The position numbers were made by a program, and so were the translations under genes. From CAMYLR01 sp039590215 (lineage in GTDB: Bacteria > Gemmatimonadota > Gemmatimonadetes > JACCXV01 > JAHWKZ01): a DNA stretch of 16,502 nt. The notes below the pieces were generated by a model. It was given only the letters and a program-made list of their open reading frames with translations, was not told where the DNA came from and searched no databases. Below, piece by piece: positions 8,220 to 15,369 of the stretch (its first letter is position 1; every line of letters begins with the position of its first letter). Location: positions 1 to 16,502 of the forward strand of contig JBDHFX010000033.1 of NCBI GenBank assembly GCA_039590215.1, in the 5' to 3' direction.

Positions 8220-9170
8220 GTGAAGGCGATCTGGCTCGAGGACGGCGGGCTCCAGGTGCGAGACGTTGCGGCTCCAGACCCGCCGGCCGGTGAGGCCCGC
8301 GTCAGAGTCCAGCGAGCCGGGATTTGCAACACCGACCTGGAACTCGTTCGCGGCTATTACCCGTTCACCGGAGTGCTCGGTCACGAGTTCGTCGGCATGG
8401 TCGAAACCGGACCCGACGAGCTGATGGGGCGACGCGTGGTGGGCGAGATCAACGCGGTCTGTGGCAGCTGCCGGGCGTGTCGAGGAGACCGTAGGACGCA
8501 CTGTGAGCACCGAACGGTGCTCGGCATCGTCGGCCGCCATGGCGCGTTCGCCGAGTATCTCACGTTGCCGATCGACAATTTGCATGTCGTGCCAGGGAAC
8601 GTGTCCGACGATCACGCCACGTTCACCGAGCCCTTGGCGGCGGCACTAGAGATCCAACAACAGATCGACGTTGAGGCCACCGATCGTGTGCTCGTTGTCG
8701 GTGACGGCAAACTGGGTCAGCTGATCGCGCGGACGTTGGCGCTGACCGGGTGCGAGTTAACCGTGATCGGCCGCCACCCCGAGAAGCTTGAGTTGCTCGC
8801 GTCGCATACGATCGCGATCGGCGAGCCGAACTCCGTTGAGCCGGCCGCGTTCGATATCGCTGTCGAGTGCACCGGTAACGCCGACGGGTTTGCAACGGCA
8901 CGGCGCGCGCTCCGCCCACGAGGCATGCTGGTCCTCAAGAGCACCTATGCCGGTGATCTGACGTTTGACGCTTCGGCGCTTGTCGTTGACGAGATCACGT
9001 TGGTGGGTTCGCGCTGTGGGCCGTTTGCGCCGGCGCTGGAGTTACTGGCCAGCGGAACCATCGATGTCGCACCGCTTATTCACGCCCGGTACTCGCTCGA
9101 AGACGGGCTCGACGCGTTCGAGCACGCTACTAAGCCGGGTGTGCTGAAGGTGTTGCTCGAGATCGAGTAG
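8220..9170 (+). CDS. Zinc-dependent medium-chain alcohol dehydrogenase-like protein
   Basis: MDR-superfamily oxidoreductase of 316 residues, a little shorter than classical alcohol dehydrogenases (about 340). Likely catalytic zinc ligands are C36 (GICNTDLE), H55/E56 (LGHEFVG) and E137 (FTEPLA). The structural zinc site is complete: C81, C84, C87 and C95 in CGSCRACRGDRRTHC. The dinucleotide-binding fold has GDGKLGQ (161-167) after a hydrophobic strand, with a C-terminal LKVLLEIE strand. It should oxidise an alcohol or reduce an aldehyde with NAD(P); the substrate is unknown. The GTG at 8220, two bases after the decarboxylase stop, gives the family start MKAIWLED. The frame stays open upstream to about 8115, but that part lies inside the decarboxylase gene. 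Tight linkage hints at joint metabolism of an amino-acid-derived product (inference). The gene converges on the TPR gene with 11 bases between stops. Confidence 0.92.
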   Translation: MKAIWLEDGGLQVRDVAAPDPPAGEARVRVQRAGICNTDLELVRGYYPFTGVLGHEFVGMVETGPDELMGRRVVGEINAVCGSCRACRGDRRTHCEHRTVLGIVGRHGAFAEYLTLPIDNLHVVPGNVSDDHATFTEPLAAALEIQQQIDVEATDRVLVVGDGKLGQLIARTLALTGCELTVIGRHPEKLELLASHTIAIGEPNSVEPAAFDIAVECTGNADGFATARRALRPRGMLVLKSTYAGDLTFDASALVVDEITLVGSRCGPFAPALELLASGTIDVAPLIHARYSLEDGLDAFEHATKPGVLKVLLEIE

Positions 9171-9181
9171 GCCGTCCGGGG

Positions 9182-11446
9182 TCAGCCGCGCTGGAGCCCT
9201 CGCAGCCGGGCGATCGCCTGGCGTGCCTCCGCGATCTTGGGTTGGAGCAGCGGGTCGGCGTTTTCCCACGCCAGCGTGACCCAGCCGTACGCCTCTAGCG
9301 CGCGGTCTCGGTCACCAATCTCCTCGTACAGCTTTCCCAGCGGGACCCCCATCCAAGGTTGCGGGCCAAAAACCAACCCGTAACGGATCGCTTCCTCCGG
9401 CCGCCCCATGCGCTGCAGTAGCTCCATGACCCATGGGGTCGCAAACGGAGGCGAGTCCTCGCGGAACACCACATCTAGCAGCCGGAGCGCCTCTTCATCG
9501 CGGCCTTCCAACATCGCACGGCGGCCATCGACGGTCATAATGCCGAGTTCGATTCCGCGTGCCTGTGCCGAATCGCCCTCAGCGTAGAAGCGGTTAATAA
9601 ACTCCTGAGCCAAGGCTCGAATGGAGTCGGCCTCCTGATCGCGCCCCTCTTCCAACGCCAGCAACGCGGCGACCAGCCACTTGGTGCTCGGAAGGCTATC
9701 CGCCGGTCCGAGGTCCGACGCTGCCGCCAGCGCAGAGGCATCCACCCCGACGTCGTCGTAGTAGAGAGCCAACAAGACGGCCAAGTAGTTGGGCGTCCCA
9801 TCTGGTGCGTTATCGTCGGTGGGTCTCTCCGCCAGGATGCGGAGCCCATCTTCGAGTTGTCCGTCATTGATCATGATGAACGGGAGAAAGTTCGCTACTA
9901 GGTCCTGCGTCTCCGGGCGATCGGCTAGTCGCAGCATGGCTTCATTGCGCAGCCTGAACGTCCGCGGGTGCTGGAACAGGTTGCCTATTCGGCCCAGGAC
10001 GAAAGTGGAAAGCGTATCCAGGATGGAGGGTTCGGCCCGGGTGAGTGAATCGCCAAACAGGAGCTTATACGCGGTCTCGTAGGCAACGTCATACTCGGTA
10101 CCGGCGGCATACTGTTCGTACTGTTCGATCAACTGCGTTGCCGCCGTACTGTCAGCGTACCTGAATGCATTATCGAGTGGGTGGATGTAAGCCGGCGTGT
10201 AGGATGGATCGAGCTCGGTCGCACGGACGAATGCGCCATCCTGGTCCTCGCGCGTCGCTATCGACTGCGTCGGTCGATGGTAGTAGACCTCGCCGAGGAG
10301 GAACCACGCTTCGGGGTCTTGCGGATAGCTTTGTGTGGCCGCTAACGCCAGCTCGGTAGCGTTGCTTCGATTCGCGTGGAACGCCTGACTGATCTCGAAC
10401 AGATCGCGGTCGCGTTCCGGTAGACGGTTCGCGTACCGGGCCGCTTCGTCTAATGTCTCCTGGGTTCTCCCACCAAGGGATTCCAGCCAACCCAGTGCGC
10501 TGCTCAGCCGATAGTACGCCAGCGCGAACGTCGAGTCCGCCTCGACCGCCTCCTCATACGCCGGGATCGCCTCACGGAAGCTCGACGACCGCAACAGAGC
10601 TTCACCCTCCAGGTACGACTTCAGCGCTGGGACCGATTGCGTCGTGATGCCGGCCAGATCGACTGTCGGCAGCTCGTCGTCCCCCTCTTCGAGGACCAAA
10701 CTCAGTACTTCGATCGACAACTGGTCGACGAGCCCAAAGATCGAATCCGGCGCGCCTTCGACCTGCTCCCGACCCAGGTTGGTTCCATCCTCGAGATCGT
10801 AGACATCCGCTCCTACCCGCATGTTGTCGCCACTCGAAACGACGCTGCCGACTACGGCGTATCGGGCGCCGCTCGAGCGCGCGACCTGTAACGCGGTCGG
10901 CAGGTCGGCTGTTTCATCCGCTGGCGCTTGCTGACGCCAACGTGCCAGCACCGTGCGGCTGTCGATGGCTCGTAGACCCCCGGCGCCATCGAGGTTTGTC
11001 GACAGCAGGTCGACCATCCCCTCGCGCCAGCGATTCAGCTCGGGATCATTGACGTGAAAGGGCAGAATCGCGATCCCCGGGCCGGCGCTTTCGGCAACCG
11101 CCAGCTGTGGGCCAACACTGCGACCCCGATCCCGCACGATGAGGAACAACGCGGCGGCGACTAGCAAAAGCGAGATCGTCAGCACGCCGGCGAGTAATGG
11201 CCGACTCGTTCGGCTGGTCTCGCCCTTTTCGGCGGCTGATCGTGAATGCGCCCATACGAGGAGCAGGGTGACGAAGAGCCCGACGAGCAGAACCACGGAC
11301 GCGCCCCGGACCACCCATTTTGGTCCGTCGAAAGCGTCAACCAATAGCCCAGTGGCCTCCAGCGTGGCCCAGCCGCCCGCCAAGTACACAACCAGGACCT
11401 GGACCAGTCGTGAGTCACTGATTTTCGACCAATCCCGTTTACCCAT
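9182..11446 (-). CDS. Membrane-anchored TolB-like/TPR repeat protein
   Basis: A 754-residue protein with no catalytic domain that I can see. The N-terminus has an amphipathic segment (14-36, LVQVLVVYLAGGWATLEAT) followed by two transmembrane helices (about 44-66 and 83-104). Next is a TolB/FlgO-like alpha-beta domain starting GIAILPFHVNDPELNRW (124-140), with SSGARYAVVGSVV (191-203). From about residue 271 to the end come tetratricopeptide-like repeats, for example LLRSSSFREAIPAYEEAVE, and a final pair around AIRYGLVFGP and LEAYGWVTLAW. This layout matches the non-kinase half of kinase/TPR or adenylate-cyclase/TPR sensor proteins common in Gemmatimonadota (family knowledge). It probably scaffolds protein contacts at the membrane, but its partner is unknown. 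The ATG at 11446 lies inside the end of the MOSC gene (8-base overlap), so the two are probably co-translated. Confidence 0.85.
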   Translation of the reverse strand: MGKRDWSKISDSRLVQVLVVYLAGGWATLEATGLLVDAFDGPKWVVRGASVVLLVGLFVTLLLVWAHSRSAAEKGETSRTSRPLLAGVLTISLLLVAAALFLIVRDRGRSVGPQLAVAESAGPGIAILPFHVNDPELNRWREGMVDLLSTNLDGAGGLRAIDSRTVLARWRQQAPADETADLPTALQVARSSGARYAVVGSVVSSGDNMRVGADVYDLEDGTNLGREQVEGAPDSIFGLVDQLSIEVLSLVLEEGDDELPTVDLAGITTQSVPALKSYLEGEALLRSSSFREAIPAYEEAVEADSTFALAYYRLSSALGWLESLGGRTQETLDEAARYANRLPERDRDLFEISQAFHANRSNATELALAATQSYPQDPEAWFLLGEVYYHRPTQSIATREDQDGAFVRATELDPSYTPAYIHPLDNAFRYADSTAATQLIEQYEQYAAGTEYDVAYETAYKLLFGDSLTRAEPSILDTLSTFVLGRIGNLFQHPRTFRLRNEAMLRLADRPETQDLVANFLPFIMINDGQLEDGLRILAERPTDDNAPDGTPNYLAVLLALYYDDVGVDASALAAASDLGPADSLPSTKWLVAALLALEEGRDQEADSIRALAQEFINRFYAEGDSAQARGIELGIMTVDGRRAMLEGRDEEALRLLDVVFREDSPPFATPWVMELLQRMGRPEEAIRYGLVFGPQPWMGVPLGKLYEEIGDRDRALEAYGWVTLAWENADPLLQPKIAEARQAIARLRGLQRG

Positions 11447-11900
11447 GGATCGCGTCCCCGACTTTTATCACGCCGCTTTCGAGGATCTCCGCCCGGAGAC
11501 CGCCGCGGTGGACGAGTCCGGACCGAACGCCCGGCTGCGTAAGGCTCTCGAGGTAGTTGCACGGTTCACAGAGCTCGACGCCGCGCAACACAGCCTCGCC
11601 GATCTGGAAGGTCTGCCCCACCAGATGATTGAGCGCGACGCTGCGGGTGGTGATGTTGCGCCGCGACTCACCGGGTCCGATACGAACATCATAATCTTGC
11701 CCGAGCGCCTCGATCGCTTCGGCCTCGATCAGTGTGGCAGCGCGCTTGCCGCCCGCTTTTCCGGGCTTCACGCCGTTTCCCGTCGCGTAGCGATCCGCTT
11801 CGAGCCCCTGCCCAGCGACCGCCCGAATCCGATCGACAGCGGTCGGTGGCCCCCCCTTGGATGGCACGATATGAATGGCTTCGATTCGTCCCTCACTCAT
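11439..11900 (-). CDS. MOSC-domain protein
   Basis: A free-standing MOSC domain of 153 residues. MOSC domains occur at the C-terminus of molybdenum cofactor sulfurases and in YiiM-type proteins that detoxify N-hydroxylated compounds with molybdenum cofactor (family knowledge). Visible marks are GQGLEADRYA (30-39), SRRNITTRSV (79-88), the cysteine motif LCEPCNYLE (110-118, C111 and C114) and HRGGLRAEIL (131-140). Length is that of stand-alone bacterial MOSC proteins. The ATG at 11900 gives the usual short lead-in GRIEAIHIVPSKGG; an open extension upstream crosses the promoter region and has no MOSC similarity. No Shine-Dalgarno is seen; TATTCT lies 6 bases before ATG. The gene is divergent from pntAA and overlaps the TPR gene by 8 bases. 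No molybdenum enzyme is encoded nearby, so its partner is unknown. Confidence 0.9.
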   Translation of the reverse strand: MSEGRIEAIHIVPSKGGPPTAVDRIRAVAGQGLEADRYATGNGVKPGKAGGKRAATLIEAEAIEALGQDYDVRIGPGESRRNITTRSVALNHLVGQTFQIGEAVLRGVELCEPCNYLESLTQPGVRSGLVHRGGLRAEILESGVIKVGDAIHG

Positions 11901-11906
11901 CCCACT

Positions 11907-11912
11907 AGAATA
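11907..11912 (-). promoter_or_regulatory. Candidate -10 box for leaderless MOSC transcript
   Basis: The minus strand reads TATTCT, six further bases, then the MOSC ATG. TATTCT is close to the TATAAT consensus. The spacing would put the first transcribed base at the start codon. A weak TGTTTT lies 17 bases further upstream as the only -35 candidate. Confidence 0.35.
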
Positions 11913-11940
11913 CTCGCAACGAGACCGTGAAAACAGGGTG

Positions 11941-11954
11941 TCGCTACGTAGCGA
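11941..11954. promoter_or_regulatory. Perfect 14-bp palindrome, candidate operator
   Basis: TCGCTACGTAGCGA reads identically on both strands with no mismatch and no spacer. It lies in the 94-base gap between the divergent MOSC and pntAA genes, about 41 bases before the pntAA start and upstream of a weak TATCTT (11961-11966) that could be its -10 box. A dimeric regulator bound here could affect both operons. It lacks a loop, so it is unlikely to be a terminator. The regulator is unknown. Confidence 0.45.
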
Positions 11955-11985
11955 GGTCGGTATCTTGGGGTCGACCAATTCTTCC

Positions 11986-11991
11986 AGGAGG
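11986..11991 (+). promoter_or_regulatory. Strong ribosome binding site of pntAA
   Basis: AGGAGG is a full Shine-Dalgarno core, 3 bases before ATG at 11995, which is rather close. It settles the start of pntAA although the frame is open further upstream to 11875, inside the MOSC gene. Confidence 0.8.
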
Positions 11992-11994
11992 CAC

Positions 11995-13155
11995 ATGAAG
12001 TTCGGGGTTCCCAAAGAGACTTGGCTCGGCGAGCGCCGTGTGGCCGCGGTGCCGGAGACGGTGCGCAAGCTGTCCGAACGCGGCGCCCAGTTTGTGATCG
12101 AATCGGGCGCGGGCCTGGCTGCCGCCGTACCCGATCAGGCGTACGTCGATGCGGGTGCCACGGTTGTCAACGACAACACGCCGTGGGAAGCGGATGTCGT
12201 GCTCAAGGTCCGTCCGCCGTCGCCCGAGGAGATCGGTCGGATGCCGTCGGGAGCGATCGTGGTCTCTTTCCTGACCGCCGAAGCGACCCCGGAGATCGTG
12301 CAAGCGCTGGTGAACCAGGGGGTCACGGCGCTCGCTATGGAGGCCATCCCACGCATCGCGCGAGCGCAGAAGATGGATGCCCTGTCGGCGATGGCGAACA
12401 TCGCCGGCTACAAAGCGGTGCTCGAAGCCGCCAACGACTTCGGCCGCTACTTCCCGCTGCTCATGACGGCGGCCGGTACGGTGACGCCGGCGCACGTTCT
12501 CGTAATTGGTGCTGGTGTGGCCGGGTTGTCGGCGATCGCCACCGCGCATCGACTGGGAGCGGTAGTCAGAGCCTTCGATCCCCGACCGCCGGTGCGTGAG
12601 CAGGTGGAGTCGCTGGGCGCCAAGTTCATCGAGCTCGACCTGGAAGCGATCGAGGAGACAGCCGGTGGATACGCGGGAACGCAATCGGATGCGTTTCTGG
12701 AACGCGAACGGGAGTTGCTGGCGAGCCACGTCGCCGACGTTGACATCATCGTCACGACGGCGGTCATTCCCGGCCAAGCGGCCCCGGTGCTCATCACCGA
12801 GGAAATGGTAAAGTCGATGCGGCACGGGTCGGTGATCGTCGATCTGGCCGCCGAACGCGGAGGCAACTGCGCCCTGACGCGTGCCGACGAAGCGGTCGAG
12901 GCCCATGGCGTCAAGATCCTCGGTTACACCGATTTGCCTTCGAGGATGGCAGATCAGTCGAGCGCACTCTACGCCCGGACGGTGATGAACCTTCTGCTTC
13001 AAGCTTGGGATGAAGACGGACCGACGATCGATCTCACCGACGAGATCGTGGGCGCGGTAGCCGTTGTTCACGCTGGTACCGATCGACGCTCGTCGCCGAC
13101 CGGCGCGGCCGAACCCGAAACCCCGGTCGAGAGCGCGGCTGGAGCGGAGGCGTAA
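11995..13155 (+). CDS. pntA: NAD(P) transhydrogenase subunit alpha, part 1 (NAD(H)-binding domain I)
   Basis: Soluble domain I of proton-translocating transhydrogenase, 386 residues. It binds NAD(H) on the cytoplasmic face and passes hydride to NADP+ in domain III, using the proton gradient to make NADPH. Visible marks are the start MKFGVPKETWLGERRVAAVP (1-20), the PRIARAQKMDALS segment (119-131) and the NAD-binding loop VLVIGAGVAGLSAIATA (168-184). DPRPPVREQ follows, then the mobile-loop region around ITEEMVKSMRHGSVIVDLA. The last 25 or so residues are a low-complexity Ala/Pro/Glu tail. The membrane helices found at the end of the E. coli PntA are on a separate gene, as in three-subunit (PntAA/PntAB/PntB) enzymes. 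An AGGAGG site supports the ATG. The TAA stop shares its last base with the next ATG (TAATG). Confidence 0.96.
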   Translation: MKFGVPKETWLGERRVAAVPETVRKLSERGAQFVIESGAGLAAAVPDQAYVDAGATVVNDNTPWEADVVLKVRPPSPEEIGRMPSGAIVVSFLTAEATPEIVQALVNQGVTALAMEAIPRIARAQKMDALSAMANIAGYKAVLEAANDFGRYFPLLMTAAGTVTPAHVLVIGAGVAGLSAIATAHRLGAVVRAFDPRPPVREQVESLGAKFIELDLEAIEETAGGYAGTQSDAFLERERELLASHVADVDIIVTTAVIPGQAAPVLITEEMVKSMRHGSVIVDLAAERGGNCALTRADEAVEAHGVKILGYTDLPSRMADQSSALYARTVMNLLLQAWDEDGPTIDLTDEIVGAVAVVHAGTDRRSSPTGAAEPETPVESAAGAEA

Positions 13156-13433
13156 TGGAGGAGTTTCTCAGCCACCTGACGGTGTTCGTGTTGGCGTGCT
13201 TCATCGGTTGGCAGGTGATTTGGAAGGTCACGCCCGCTCTCCACACGCCGTTGATGTCGGTTTCGAACGCGATTTCGGGGATCATTCTCGTGGGTGCGAT
13301 GATCGCCGGTGGTGAAGCGTTGCTCGATTTGCCAGGCAAGATGGGGTTAGTCGCGGTCGCGTTTGCCGCGATCAACGTCGTCGGCGGGTTCTGGGTCACC
13401 CAGCGGATGCTAGGGATGTTCCGCAAGCGATGA
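13155..13433 (+). CDS. pntAB: NAD(P) transhydrogenase subunit alpha, part 2 (membrane)
   Basis: Small membrane subunit of 92 residues that supplies the alpha-chain helices of domain II, the proton channel of transhydrogenase. Three hydrophobic helices are visible: about 6-24 (SHLTVFVLACFIGWQVIW), about 34-54 (MSVSNAISGIILVGAMIA) and about 62-84. The motif PLMSVSNAISGIILVGA is strongly conserved in this subunit. Length is typical for split-subunit PntAB. GGAGG at 13146-13150, inside the end of pntAA, serves as ribosome binding site 4 bases before the ATG. Its stop overlaps the pntB ATG by 4 bases. The gene itself looks intact although its partner pntB is frameshifted. Confidence 0.95.
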   Translation: MEEFLSHLTVFVLACFIGWQVIWKVTPALHTPLMSVSNAISGIILVGAMIAGGEALLDLPGKMGLVAVAFAAINVVGGFWVTQRMLGMFRKR

Positions 13434-14766
13434 CGTCGCTGCCCGCGATCACGACCGTCGCCTACCTGGTGGCCTCGATTCTCTTCATCCTGGCCCTCAA
13501 GGGGTTGTCATCACCGGCAACCGCGCGGCGCGGAAACATGCTCGGGATTCTAGGGATGCTGATCGCGGTCGGGATCACCCTCGCCCAACCACAAGTCCAG
13601 GCGTACGCGAGGATCGCGATTTTCGCCGCGATGGGCGGTATCGTCGGCGGCGTCGTTGCCAAGAAAGTCCCGATGACCGCTATGCCCGAGACGGTCGGGC
13701 TCTTCAACTCGTTTGTCGGGTTGGCCGCCGCCCTGGTCAGCTTGGGCGCCTTCCACAAGGGCGAGCACACCGGTACGATCGGCTCGATCGAGATCTTCCT
13801 CGGCGTGGTGATCGGGATGGTCACGTGGACCGGCTCGGTTGTCGCCTTCGCGAAGCTCAACGGTCGGGTGCCGGGTCGCCCGATCACGTGGCCGGGCCGC
13901 CACGCGCTCAACGCGCTGATCGGCATCGCGACGCTGGGCCTCGGCGTCTGGTTCGTCATGACTCACGAAGCAATGCCGCTTTATTTGACGGTCATCGTGA
14001 CCGGGTTGTTTGGCATCGTCTGGATCATCGCCATCGGGGGTGCCGACATGCCGGTCGTGATCTCGATCCTCAATAGCTACTCGGGCTGGGCGTCGGTGGC
14101 GACCGGTTTCATCATCGGCAACGATCTGTTGATCATCACCGGTTCGTTGGTTGGAGCCAGCGGTTTGATCTTGTCGATCATCATGGGACGCGGAATGAAT
14201 CGATCGATCTCTTCGGTCCTGATGGGTGGGTTTGGCGAGGGCGACCTCGCGGCCGGCGATGCCGGCAACATCCAGGCGCAGGCGGCGGCCAAGGGCGTCA
14301 ACATCGGCGACGTCGAGGTCGCCGCTGAGCTCATGCGCGGCGCCCGCGAAGTGATCATCATACCGGGTTACGGGTTGGCGGTCGCTCAGGCCCAGCACCC
14401 GGTACGCGAGCTGACCGAGCGTCTCGAGGCGTATTGGCGGAAGCCAACATCCCCTACGACCAGGTTCTCGAGATGGACGCGATCAACAGCGACTTCCCGG
14501 AGACCGACGTGACGCTCGTGCTCGGCGCGAACGATATCATCAACACGGATGCACTCGATCTGCCCAGCTCACCGATCTATGGGATGCCAATTCTCGAAGC
14601 CTACAAGTCGCGCACGGTGATGGTAGTGAAGCGGAGCCTGAATCCAGGCTTCTCCGGCATCGATAACCCGCTCTTCTACCGCGAGAACACGATGATGGTG
14701 TTCGGCGACGCGCGGGCGATCGTCGACGCGATGGTCAAGGAGCTCAAGAGCGCCGCAGTCGCCTAG
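13430..14766 (+). pseudogene. pntB: NAD(P) transhydrogenase subunit beta, frameshifted by a 67-base deletion
   Basis: PntB carries the main proton channel (domain II) and the NADP(H)-binding domain III. Residues 1-334 are native: about eight to nine membrane helices, then a linker and the start of domain III with the NADP-binding loop GYGLAVAQAQHPVREL (313-328). After LEA (codon ending 14431) the frame is lost; 26 unrelated residues follow to a TGA at 14510-14512. The rest continues in another frame from TTG at 14434: LAEANIPYDQVLEMD, then GANDIIN, and NPLFYRENTMMVFGDA near the end, with stop TAG at 14766. In E. coli PntB 23 residues lie between these two parts, including HPVAGRLPGHMNVL. Here two bases stand where 69 are expected, a net loss of 67. 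Restoring them gives 467 codons, close to the usual 462. As read, the product lacks most of the NADP site and should be inactive. Both flanks are well preserved, so the event is recent or an assembly fault. Confidence 0.9.
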
Positions 14767-14775
14767 AGTCGTCGC

Positions 14776-15369
14776 GTGACGCGCACCGCGCTCCTGTTCC
14801 TGGCGACGCCAATCGCAAACAACTATTGATCCCGCGGTGGATGCGGTGGCGCCGCCCATCGCGTACCGGATTGCGTCCGAAAGCCGTTTCGACGTGATCA
14901 CCGGCAAGGCGGGGCTCTTTGGCGCGTTTGGGCACAAGCATCGAATTCGTGCCACCGAGTTCGAGGGGACGCTTCTGTACGATCCCGACAACACTCCTGC
15001 GTCGAGTATCGAGATCGCTCTGCAGGCCGCGGGGTTGGTCGTGGTGCCGGAAGGTGCCGACGAGAAGGATGCGCCCAAGGTCGAGCAGGCGATGCGCGAG
15101 TCGGTGCTGCCACCGAGCCGGTATCCCACGATCGAGTTTGTGTCGCGCATCGTCACCACCTCGTGATCGCGCAGCAAACACGCCCCGTGGCGGTCGACGT
15201 CACCATTGCGCAGCGGAGCGACAGGCTGACCGCAACCGGAACGTTCTCGGTCAAGCAGACCGACTTTGGCATGAAGCCGTACAGCGCAGCCGGAGGCACC
15301 ATCAAAGTCGCCGACGAGGTCACCTTCGACTTCGAGGCGATCGCGATTCGCGTGGTCGACGCCGAATGA
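14776..15369 (+). pseudogene. YceI-family protein, apparently broken at two points
   Basis: YceI proteins are periplasmic lipocalin-like barrels that bind isoprenoids such as polyprenols or quinones. Here the gene is in three pieces. GTG at 14776 begins a signal-peptide-like MTRTALLFLATPIA that reaches a stop at 14827-14829. The YceI body is in the next frame: AYRIASESRFDVITGKAGLF then GAFGHKHRIRATEFEG, ending in YPTIEFVSRIVTTS and TGA at 15166. The C-terminal part is in a further frame from 15163: IAQQTRPVAVDVTIAQR, TGTFSVKQTDFGMKPYSAAGG, stop TGA at 15369. About 10-15 residues are missing at the second break compared with the family. If translation starts at GTG 14837, a 109-residue cytoplasmic fragment results. 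It lies 9 bases after pntB and overlaps the permease gene by ATGA. Family assignment is firm; the signal-peptide break is less sure than the central one. Confidence 0.8.

Noticed and set aside
9171..9181. Shared terminator between the convergent dehydrogenase and TPR genes
   Set aside because: The gap is only 11 bases and I see no convincing stem with a T-run on either strand.
11944..13071. 375-codon open frame antisense to pntAA
   Set aside because: It lies opposite a clear transhydrogenase gene, is Arg/His/Asp rich and shows no motif; typical GC-rich antisense shadow.
13550..14398. 282-codon open frame antisense to pntB
   Set aside because: Composition is mostly Asp, Arg, His and Gln, mirroring the membrane-protein codons of pntB; no domain visible.
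14431..14436. Programmed ribosomal frameshift as an explanation of the pntB break
   Set aside because: No slippery heptamer or downstream structure is evident, and 23 conserved residues are missing, which a frameshift could not restore.
14919..15365. Upstream extension of the permease frame
   Set aside because: Arg/Ser-rich sequence lying inside the YceI gene; the ATG at 15366 overlaps the yceI stop and begins a proper first membrane helix.
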